DNA of 5,755 nucleotides. Source: DATARH01 sp038228485. GTDB lineage: Bacteria; Pseudomonadota; Alphaproteobacteria; ATCC43930; CGMCC-115725. The notes under the pieces were generated by a model, which was given only the letters and a program-made list of their open reading frames with translations, had not been told where the DNA came from and searched no databases. Below, piece after piece: positions 1 through 5,617 of this stretch. Position numbers and translations under genes: made by a program. Numbering within the stretch: the first letter of the stretch is position 1; each line of letters opens with the position of its first letter. Location of the stretch: assembly GCA_038228485.1 (NCBI GenBank), contig JBBRPG010000211.1, positions 1 to 5,755 of the forward strand. The letters run 5' to 3'.

Positions 1-1005
1 CTCGACCGCCTCGCGCACCGCAACGGCGAACGCCTCGAGCCCGCCCGCTTGCGGCGCCGGCGCGATCAACGGGTGCGGCTTGGTGCGGATCGCGTGGTCG
101 GGGGTGGCGACGCCGGCCCGGCCGTAGCGCGCGAGCTCGGCGCCATTGACGAAACGCAGCATCTGTTCGTCATTGCGGAAATCGAGGACAAAGCGGGTGT
201 AGGCGCCGGCCGCCGCCGGGTCGGGCAGTGCGCAGGCGCCGCGCAGGATCGGCGCGATCTCGGCGGGGCCGGCCAACGCTTGCGGCAGGGCGGCTGGGGC
301 GAACACGGTCTTGCGCCCCCGCGCCAGCCGTTCCTCCGCCAGCGTCACCGCCGCGATCATCCGCTCATAGGCTTGCTGTGCGGTGTCGCCAAAGGTGAGG
401 ATGCCGTGCTTGAGCAGGATCAGCCCTTCGACGCTTCGATCCTGTTCGAAGATTTCCGCCGCCTGCTTGGCCAAGCCGAACCCCGGCATGACATAGGGCA
501 CGAGGCCGAACCGGCCCTCATAAAGCTCGGCGCAGCGCGCCGCCCCGTCGGGCTGGTCGGTGAGGCTCAGCACTGCGGTCGAATGGGTGTGGTCGATAAA
601 GCGGTGCGGCAGGAACGCGTGCAGCAGCGTCTCCACCGACGGGTTCGGCGCGAAGGGGTCGATCAGGTTGGCGCGCTGGAGGCGCACTATCTCGTCGTCG
701 CCGACCGCGTCACGCGACCGCAACGCGCGCAGCGGCGCGAGCCGCACCGCCGGCAACCCGGCCGGCTCGATCGTCGCCAGGTCCCAGCCGCTCCCCTTGA
801 TGCAGAGAACCTCGACCTCGGCGCCGGCAAGATCGGTCGCCACGGTCTTCAGTGAGGTGTTGCCGCCGCCATGCAGCACCAGCCTGGTGTCGCCGCCCAA
901 CAGGCGCGAGGTATAGACGCGCAGCGCCAAATCGCTGCCGATGCCGGCCGGTTCGTACCGGGCCGCCGCCGCTTCGGCCTCTCGATCCGACCACAGGCTT
1001 CGCAT
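1..1005 (-). CDS. Bifunctional class II aldolase/short-chain dehydrogenase, N-terminal part (partial)
   Basis: An open frame of 335 codons starts at ATG 1005 and runs off the left edge with no stop. The N-terminal half is a class II aldolase/adducin domain, a zinc enzyme that splits or forms sugar phosphates or related ketoses. The HGGGNTS motif (residues 45-51) fits substrate or phosphate binding. PSVETLLHAFLPH (122-134) carries the likely catalytic Glu125. DHTHS (138-142) and LKHG (198-201) supply the presumed zinc ligands His139, His141 and His200. This layout matches the long COG3347-type proteins (RhaD/YuxG-like rhamnulose-1-phosphate aldolase with lactaldehyde dehydrogenase), whose C-terminal half is an NAD-dependent short-chain dehydrogenase. 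That half would lie outside the window, so the fusion is inferred. The substrate cannot be read from the sequence. The start is supported by AAGG at 1014-1017, 8 nt upstream. The gene follows the BamF-like gene on the same strand with a 62-bp gap and no clear terminator. Confidence 0.88.
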   Translation of the reverse strand, partial: MRSLWSDREAEAAAARYEPAGIGSDLALRVYTSRLLGGDTRLVLHGGGNTSLKTVATDLAGAEVEVLCIKGSGWDLATIEPAGLPAVRLAPLRALRSRDAVGDDEIVRLQRANLIDPFAPNPSVETLLHAFLPHRFIDHTHSTAVLSLTDQPDGAARCAELYEGRFGLVPYVMPGFGLAKQAAEIFEQDRSVEGLILLKHGILTFGDTAQQAYERMIAAVTLAEERLARGRKTVFAPAALPQALAGPAEIAPILRGACALPDPAAAGAYTRFVLDFRNDEQMLRFVNGAELARYGRAGVATPDHAIRTKPHPLIAPAPQAGGLEAFAVAVREAVE

Positions 1006-1067
1006 CGGCCGCGCCTTGCTGTTAAGGCCCTATCAATGCGATGCAGCGGCTGCGGATACAAGAAGGC

Positions 1068-1523
1068 TCAGTAGACGTCCTTCAGGGTCGATGTCTCGCG
1101 CTTCTCGACAATGACGCTGGCCCCGGTATCGGGGGTCTCCAGCAGCTTCTGCGCGATGCTCTGGTCGGCGACCTGCGCTTCGCTGTTGAGCTGCGGTTCG
1201 CCGCCCGGATATTTGAGCGAGCCGCTCGCCTGCTTGCCGGGCTCGCCCGGGCCGGCGCTGTCGATCGCCCGGCGGGCGCGGTCGGCGGAGGTCATCTCCT
1301 GCGGCCGGCCGGCGCCGGGCTGCGGCGGGCGCAAGTTGAAATCGGGCGGGATGGTCAGCGGCGCCCGTTGCTCGACGGCGAATTCGTCGGGCGGCGTCTT
1401 CTCGATGCCGACCACCCGTTTGAAATCCGAGCAGGCGGACAACAGTATTCCCGCAACGGCAACAGCAACCGCAGGTAAAATAACCCGGTGCTGCGCCGAA
1501 ACCGCGCGTATTGATTTGGTCAT
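1068..1523 (-). CDS. Outer-membrane lipoprotein, BamF/DUF3035 family
   Basis: Predicted 151-residue lipoprotein. The N-terminus has basic residues, then a hydrophobic stretch (about 14-29) and the lipobox LSAC with Cys31 as the lipidated residue. Ser32 and Asp33 follow; no Asp at +2 is consistent with sorting to the outer membrane. The mature part contains the family signature: a segment reading DEFAVEQRAPLTIPPDFNLR followed by PP and PG, resembling the N-terminal PPD motif of BamC. The rest is low-complexity, polar and probably unstructured. In alphaproteobacteria this family (Pfam DUF3035, to my knowledge) is named BamF, an accessory subunit of the outer-membrane beta-barrel assembly machine. 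The ATG at 1521-1523 was chosen because the lipobox then sits at the right distance and because it overlaps the lspA TGA as ATGA, indicating translational coupling. A longer open frame reaching 1649 only adds shadow sequence inside lspA. Function is by family assignment; no enzymatic activity is expected. Confidence 0.85.
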   Translation of the reverse strand: MTKSIRAVSAQHRVILPAVAVAVAGILLSACSDFKRVVGIEKTPPDEFAVEQRAPLTIPPDFNLRPPQPGAGRPQEMTSADRARRAIDSAGPGEPGKQASGSLKYPGGEPQLNSEAQVADQSIAQKLLETPDTGASVIVEKRETSTLKDVY

Positions 1524-2023
1524 GGCAGCGGATCGTCCTGTCCGGTTGCTTCGGAGGGATGGCGCCCGGCGAGTAATCCCTCGAAAAGCATTATCAGAAC
1601 CCCGATGCAGATCGCCGAATCGGCAAAATTGAACGCGGGCCAATACCATGCGCCGAGATGAAAATAAAGAAAGTCGACGACCCCGCCAAAGCGCAGCCGG
1701 TCGATCACATTGCCGACCGCGCCGCCGATGATAAGGCCGATCGCATTGGCGAGAAGGTCGCTGCGCACCCGCGACAGCCAGAACACCAGGATGGCGACAA
1801 TGATCGCCGCGGCGATCGTGAACAGCGGCACGCTCAGCCCCTCGCCGCTGCTCAGGATGCCAAAGCTCATGCCGCGGTTGCAGGTCGACACCAGGTCGAA
1901 GAACGCAGTGATCGCCTCGCGCTGGTTGACGCAGGCGGGCTCGCCGAAATGCTCCAGCACCAGATGCTTGCCGACCTGGTCGACGACGACGACCGTCAGC
2001 GCCGCACCGATACCGCGGCCCAT
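1520..2023 (-). CDS. lspA: Lipoprotein signal peptidase (signal peptidase II)
   Basis: Inner-membrane aspartyl protease that cleaves the signal peptide of diacylglyceryl-prolipoproteins just before the lipidated Cys, after Lgt and before Lnt. The product is 167 residues, the usual family length. Four hydrophobic segments are visible, around 5-23, 64-84, 92-107 and 130-150. Conserved motifs in order are VVVVDQVGK (11-19), CNRGMSFGIL (48-57), GGAVGNVIDR (100-109), VVDF with catalytic Asp117, and FNFADSAI with catalytic Asp135. The spacing of the two aspartates (18 residues) equals that of E. coli Asp123/Asp141. The ATG at 2021-2023 is 2 bases past the ileS stop. A GTG at 2027-2029 overlaps that stop as GTGA and would add two residues; either start implies coupling with ileS. 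A much longer frame to 2077 would overlap ileS by 52 bp and is unlikely. The 3' end overlaps the lipoprotein gene, a likely substrate of this enzyme. Confidence 0.96.
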   Translation of the reverse strand: MGRGIGAALTVVVVDQVGKHLVLEHFGEPACVNQREAITAFFDLVSTCNRGMSFGILSSGEGLSVPLFTIAAAIIVAILVFWLSRVRSDLLANAIGLIIGGAVGNVIDRLRFGGVVDFLYFHLGAWYWPAFNFADSAICIGVLIMLFEGLLAGRHPSEATGQDDPLP

Positions 2024-2025
2024 CG

Positions 2026-4899
2026 TCACGATCCGGCCGCGGCGAGATCGGGCTGCCGGCCGACCACCTCGGCGCAACGCCGGCAGAGGTCGTCGTGGCC
2101 CGCGACAGCGCCGACCTCGGGCAGCACCCGCCAGCAGCGCTCGCAGCGCGCCCCCGGCGCGTCGCGCACGACCACGCCGATGCCGGGTAGGTCAGATAGC
2201 GTAAAGGCGCCTTCCGGCGGCGGCGCCGCGATCACGGCGCCGGCGGAGGTGATGCACAATTCCGCCATGTCGACCCCGCGCAGCACCGCCACCAGCCGCT
2301 CGGGGACGTAGAGGTCGATTGCTGCCTGCAGGCTCGACCCGATGCGTTTGGCGCCGCGCTCCAATTCGAGCGCGCCGGTGGCGACGCGGCGCAGATCGCG
2401 CAGCTCGTCCCAACGCGCGCCCAGCGCGTCGTCGCGCCAAGCTTCGGGCACGTCGGCAAAGGTTTCGAGATGGACGCTGCGCCCGGGCTCGTCACCGTAG
2501 CGGGCGAGCCAGGCTTCCTCGGCGGTAAAGCACAAGATCGGCGCCAGCCAGCGCACCAGGCAGTCGAAGGCGCGCTCCAGCACCGTGCGGGTGGCGCGGC
2601 GGCGGGGATCGGCGACGGCATCGCAATAGAGCCGGTCCTTGCGGATGTCGAAATAGAACGCCGACAGGTCGACCGCGCAGAAATTGTGCAGCGCGGTGAA
2701 CATCGTGTGAAAATCGAAGTCCTCGACTGCCTGGCGCAGCGTCGTGTCGATCTCGGCAAGGCGGTGCAGCACCCAGCGTTCGAGCTCCGGCATGTCGTCG
2801 GCCGCCGGCACCGCTTCGGCGGTGGTGTAGCCCTGCAGCGCCCCGAGCAGGTAGCGCAGCGTGTTGCGCAGCCGGCGATAGATGTCGCCGTGATGCTTGA
2901 GGATCTCGGGGCCGATCCGCAGGTCTTCGGAATAATCGGAGCCGACCACCCAGAGCCGCAGGATATCGGCGCCCGATTGCTTCATCACGTCTTGCGGCGC
3001 GGTGACGTTGCCGAGCGATTTCGACATCTTGCGCCCGGTCTCGTCGAGCACGAAGCCGTGCGTCAGCACTGCGTCGTAGGGCGCGCGGCCGCGGGTACCG
3101 CACGCTTCGAGGAGCGACGAATGAAACCAGCCGCGATGCTGGTCCGAGCCTTCGAGATAGAGCGAGGCCGGCCATTTCAGCTCCGGCCGCTGTTCCAGCA
3201 CAAAGGCGTGCGTCGAGCCCGAATCGAACCACACCTCGACGATGTCGGTGACCTGGTCCCAGTCGGCCGGGTCGTAGGCGGTGCCGAGAAACTCGCGCGG
3301 CTCGGCCTCGAACCAGGCATCGCCGCCGCGTTGCTCGACCGCCGCGGCGATGCGGTCGATCACCACCTGGTCGCGTAGCGGCTCGCCGGTGTTCCTGTTG
3401 AGGAAGACGGTGATCGGCACTCCCCAGGCGCGCTGGCGCGACACGCACCAGTCGGGCCGCGCCTCGATCATCGCACCGATGCGGTTCTTGCCCTGCGCCG
3501 GCACCCACCGGGTGTCGTCGATCGCCTGCAGCGCCGTCTGGCGGAGACCATTGGTCTCCATGCTGATGAACCATTGCGGCGTGTTGCGGAAGATGAGCGG
3601 CGCCTTCGACCGCCACGAATGCGGGTAGGAATGCACCAAGGTTCCGCGCGCCAACAGGCCGCCGGCGGCCTCGACCGCTTCGATGACCGCCGCGTTGGCG
3701 TCGCCGGTCTTGCCGTCGGGGCGATAGACGCTGCGCCCGGCGAACAGCGGCACGCTCGGCAGATAGACCCCGTCCGGCCCCACCGTGTCGATGACGGGCA
3801 AGCCGTGCGCGCGGCCGAGCTCCCAGTCGTCGACCCCGGCATTGGGGGCGATGTGCACCAGGCCCGTGCCGGTGCTGGCGTCGACAAAATCGCCCGGCAG
3901 CAGCGGCACGTCGAACTCGTAGCCTTGGCCGTCGAGCGGGTGGCGCGCGACGGTGCCGGCAAGCGCGCTGCCGGGGAACAGATCGACAATCGTGTGGCGG
4001 ACGATCCCGGCCTCTTTGCAGAACTCGTCGATCAGGGTCATCGCGACGAGCAGCTTCTCGCCGAGCTTGCCGTCTTTCGGCGCGACCGCGCGGCCGCCCT
4101 CGGCGGCCTCGTCGACCTGGATCACCGCGTATTCGAGCTCGGCGCTAAAGGCGATCGCGCGGTTGCCGGGCAGGGTCCACGGGGTTGTCGTCCAGATTAC
4201 CGCCGCGGCGTGGCGCAGCGACGGCCGGCTCGCCTTCGCCACCGGGAAGCGCACCCACACCGTGGTCGAGCGATGGTCGGCGTATTCGACCTCGGCGTCG
4301 GCGAGCGCAGTCTGCTCGACCACCGACCACAACACCGGCTTGGCGCCCTTGTAGAGCCCGCCGTTCATCAGGAACTTGCCGATCTCGCGCACGATCTGCG
4401 CCTCGGCAGGAAAGGCCATCGTGGTGTACGGGTTGTCCCAGTCGCCGATGACGCCGAGCCGCTTGAACTGCTCGGCCTGCTTGACCACCCAGCCGGCGGC
4501 GAACTCACGGCATTCCTGGCGGAACTGGATGATCGGCACCTGGTCTTTCGACTGCTTCTTAGCGCGGTAGCGCTCCTCGACGATCCACTCGATCGGCAAG
4601 CCGTGGCAATCCCACCCCGGCACATACGGCGCGTCCTTGCCCAGCATCTGCTGCGAGCGGTTGACCACGTCCTTCAGGATCTTGTTCAGCGCGTGGCCGA
4701 TATGGAGGTCGCCGTTGGCGTAGGGCGGCCCGTCATGGAGGACGAATTTCTCGCGGCCCTTGGAGACCTCGCGCAGCTTTTTGTAGAGCCCCATCGCCTC
4801 CCAGCGCGCGAGGATGCGCGGTTCGAGGTCGGGCAAGCCGCCGCGCATCGGGAAGTCGGTTTTGGGTAGGAAAACGGTCGGACGATAATCCGTTGGCAT
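2026..4899 (-). CDS. ileS: Isoleucyl-tRNA synthetase
   Basis: Cytoplasmic class I aminoacyl-tRNA synthetase that charges tRNA-Ile with isoleucine using ATP and edits mischarged valine. The product is 957 residues, typical of the bacterial form, with no frame break. The Rossmann catalytic core has HIGH at 66-69, GWDCHGLPIEW at 95-105 and KMSKS at 624-628. The inserted CP1 editing domain (about 190-420) has the Thr-rich TTTPWTLPGN (237-246) and a VHIAP...DD motif. There His349 and Asp358 align with the essential E. coli residues His333 and Asp342, but the usual GHG between them is NAG. WFDSGST (557-563) and SDQHRGWFHSSL (585-596) are also standard. An anticodon-binding helical domain follows (about 700-860). 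A C-terminal zinc finger is formed by Cys919, Cys922, Cys939 and Cys942, as in E. coli-type IleRS. The ATG at 4897-4899 has AGGGG 6 nt upstream (4906-4910). It is the first gene of the ileS-lspA-bamF-like cluster. Confidence 0.98.
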   Translation of the reverse strand: MPTDYRPTVFLPKTDFPMRGGLPDLEPRILARWEAMGLYKKLREVSKGREKFVLHDGPPYANGDLHIGHALNKILKDVVNRSQQMLGKDAPYVPGWDCHGLPIEWIVEERYRAKKQSKDQVPIIQFRQECREFAAGWVVKQAEQFKRLGVIGDWDNPYTTMAFPAEAQIVREIGKFLMNGGLYKGAKPVLWSVVEQTALADAEVEYADHRSTTVWVRFPVAKASRPSLRHAAAVIWTTTPWTLPGNRAIAFSAELEYAVIQVDEAAEGGRAVAPKDGKLGEKLLVAMTLIDEFCKEAGIVRHTIVDLFPGSALAGTVARHPLDGQGYEFDVPLLPGDFVDASTGTGLVHIAPNAGVDDWELGRAHGLPVIDTVGPDGVYLPSVPLFAGRSVYRPDGKTGDANAAVIEAVEAAGGLLARGTLVHSYPHSWRSKAPLIFRNTPQWFISMETNGLRQTALQAIDDTRWVPAQGKNRIGAMIEARPDWCVSRQRAWGVPITVFLNRNTGEPLRDQVVIDRIAAAVEQRGGDAWFEAEPREFLGTAYDPADWDQVTDIVEVWFDSGSTHAFVLEQRPELKWPASLYLEGSDQHRGWFHSSLLEACGTRGRAPYDAVLTHGFVLDETGRKMSKSLGNVTAPQDVMKQSGADILRLWVVGSDYSEDLRIGPEILKHHGDIYRRLRNTLRYLLGALQGYTTAEAVPAADDMPELERWVLHRLAEIDTTLRQAVEDFDFHTMFTALHNFCAVDLSAFYFDIRKDRLYCDAVADPRRRATRTVLERAFDCLVRWLAPILCFTAEEAWLARYGDEPGRSVHLETFADVPEAWRDDALGARWDELRDLRRVATGALELERGAKRIGSSLQAAIDLYVPERLVAVLRGVDMAELCITSAGAVIAAPPPEGAFTLSDLPGIGVVVRDAPGARCERCWRVLPEVGAVAGHDDLCRRCAEVVGRQPDLAAAGS

Positions 4900-4905
4900 C
4901 GTGAG

Positions 4906-4910
4906 CCCCT
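4906..4910 (-). promoter_or_regulatory. Ribosome binding site of ileS
   Basis: AGGGG on the minus strand, 6 nt before the ATG at 4899. It fixes the ileS start and lies 6 bp downstream of the near arm of the inverted repeat at 4917-4981. Confidence 0.6.
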
Positions 4911-4916
4911 GGACGA

Positions 4917-4981
4917 GATGCAGCAGAAAACGATTGCGGCCCGATCCTCAGCCGAGGATCGGGGTCGTAATTCGCTGCATC
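4917..4981 (-). repeat. Long imperfect inverted repeat in the ileS leader
   Basis: The core is a perfect 10-bp stem, CCCGATCCTC (4940-4949) with GAGGATCGGG (4954-4963), closed by a 4-nt loop. An outer perfect 8-bp stem pairs GATGCAGC (4917-4924) with GCTGCATC (4974-4981). Between them, GAA/TTC and ACGA/TCGT can pair across small internal loops, so the 65 nt can fold into one long hairpin. It sits in the 158-bp gap between the broken toxin gene and ileS, ending 6 bp from the Shine-Dalgarno of ileS. Read on the minus strand there are only four T residues some nucleotides after the core stem, so it is a poor intrinsic terminator. It could be a terminator of the toxin-antitoxin transcript, a leader structure controlling ileS, a dispersed palindromic element or a protein-binding dyad. 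The structure is seen directly; the role is unknown. Confidence 0.6.
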
Positions 4982-5008
4982 CATCCGCAACTCGTCGCCA
5001 TCGCCGAG

Positions 5009-5014
5009 ATATAA
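5009..5014 (-). promoter_or_regulatory. Possible -10 element upstream of ileS (weak)
   Basis: TTATAT on the minus strand is the only AT-rich hexamer in the otherwise GC-rich gap upstream of ileS, 110 bp before its start. No convincing -35 hexamer is seen at 16-18 bp. If used, transcription would begin just before the inverted repeat and place it in the 5' leader. This is only a candidate; the promoter could equally lie further upstream. Confidence 0.2.
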
Positions 5015-5057
5015 CAGCGGCACGGCGCGAATTCGAGGGGCTTATTGGCGCGGCCGC

Positions 5058-5341
5058 TCACAGCCGGTCGGGCCAGCGCTGCCGCCCGTGCAGGACGCGC
5101 AAGACCTCTATCGTCTCGTCCCGAACCGGTAAGCGACAATATACGGCGTGCGGGCGACAACGAGTTCTCGGGTTCCTTCCCGTCGGCCAATCCGCCCCAA
5201 TCGAGGAAAATTCGACAGCCGGCCAACCGCCGTGAAAACCAATTCGACCTGCCGGTCCGCACTGCGTTCATTCGTGGCGGCGATATATTCGCGGATCGAC
5301 GCGAGGTCGCGAAGCGCCGCGGCCGTCCAGTCTATTTGCAT
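5058..5341 (-). pseudogene. ParE/RelE-family toxin, frameshifted near the C-terminus
   Basis: The frame starting at ATG 5341 gives a ParE/RelE-like toxin: MQIDWTAAALRDLASIREYI, then the family's FPRLGRIGRREGTREL segment (45-60) and the PYIVAYR strand (66-72). It stops early at 5108 after 77 residues. In the next frame the usual C-terminus continues directly, ending ETIEVLRVLHGRQRWPDRL with a stop at 5058. Restoring one base at the GGG run 5120-5122 gives a 94-residue protein of normal length. As written it lacks the last strand and the conserved HGRQRWP tail, so activity is doubtful. Family members inhibit DNA gyrase (ParE) or cleave mRNA on the ribosome (RelE); the sequence does not decide between them. 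The start overlaps the antitoxin stop by 10 bp and has no clear ribosome binding site, typical of coupled toxin-antitoxin pairs. An assembly error in a homopolymer is a possible alternative. Confidence 0.8.
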
Positions 5342-5602
5342 TCGGGCATGGGGAGTTCGTCGGGTGTGCCCCACGACCTTACCCAAGCAACGACATCCTC
5401 ATGAGGGACCGTTCGGCCGGCATCGGCCTCGCGTATTCCCTGGTCGATGGCGGCCAGGTGGTGGAATTGGAGATCAATGAATTCCTTGATGGCTTGCTCG
5501 ATTATCCAGGTTCGCGGACGGTCAAGGGTCTCGGCAACTGTGTTCCAGTCGGTCGTCGAGTTCCGGATCGAGCTTTACGTTGACGAATCTTGTTTTCGGC
5601 AT
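5332..5602 (-). pseudogene. Ribbon-helix-helix (CopG/ParD-like) antitoxin, frameshifted
   Basis: The ATG at 5600-5602 opens MPKTRFVNVKLDPELDDRLE, a typical ribbon-helix-helix DNA-binding strand and first helix. The frame then ends at TGA 5522-5524 after 26 codons. Removing one base near 5539 restores HVAETLDRPRTWIIEQAIKE followed by the common antitoxin tail (AIDQGIREADAGRTVPHEDV), stopping at TAG 5332. That gives 89 residues, normal for the family. The second frame has a stop before the shift and no start codon after it, so the toxin-binding half cannot be made independently. An intact protein would bind and neutralise the downstream ParE/RelE toxin and repress the operon as a dimer. Here the DNA-binding and toxin-binding halves are separated by the shift. 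It could be true decay or a sequencing error; the matching indel in the toxin favours decay. Confidence 0.8.
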
Positions 5603-5609
5603 CGCTAAA

Positions 5610-5617
5610 CCCTCTCT
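5610..5617 (-). promoter_or_regulatory. Ribosome binding site of the antitoxin, overlapping the transposase stop
   Basis: AGAGAGGG on the minus strand, with its GAGGG core 7 nt before the antitoxin ATG at 5602. It is a strong Shine-Dalgarno sequence and supports that start. It overlaps the TAG stop of the transposase (5616-5618), so no separate antitoxin promoter fits between the two genes. Confidence 0.6.

Noticed and set aside
49..855. 268-residue open frame on the plus strand
   Set aside because: It is opposite the aldolase domain, whose zinc ligands and HGGGNTS motif are clear on the minus strand.
1658..2311. 217-residue open frame on the plus strand
   Set aside because: It is antisense across the end of ileS and lspA, polar and of low complexity, with no domain.
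2470..3378. 302-residue open frame on the plus strand
   Set aside because: It lies entirely antisense within ileS and shows no family motifs.
3836..3850. Loss of the IleRS editing active site
   Set aside because: On alignment by spacing, the essential His and Asp are both present (His349, Asp358). Only the neighbouring GH pair is changed, so loss of editing is not claimed.
3574..4869. 431-residue open frame on the plus strand
   Set aside because: It is antisense to the unambiguous ileS. Its product is rich in Arg, Ala, Gly and Asp with no recognisable domain, as expected of GC-rich shadow frames.
4940..4963. Core hairpin as a classical intrinsic terminator
   Set aside because: The stem is strong, but on neither strand is it followed directly by a run of T residues, so it was listed as a repeat of unknown role.
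5342..5386. N-terminal extension of the toxin frame by 15 codons
   Set aside because: The extension lies within the antitoxin coding sequence and resembles no toxin. The ATG at 5341 gives the normal family N-terminus.
5401..5583. Short plus-strand frame in the antitoxin region
   Set aside because: It is the complement of the antitoxin reading. The ribbon-helix-helix and antitoxin-tail sequence on the minus strand explains the region.
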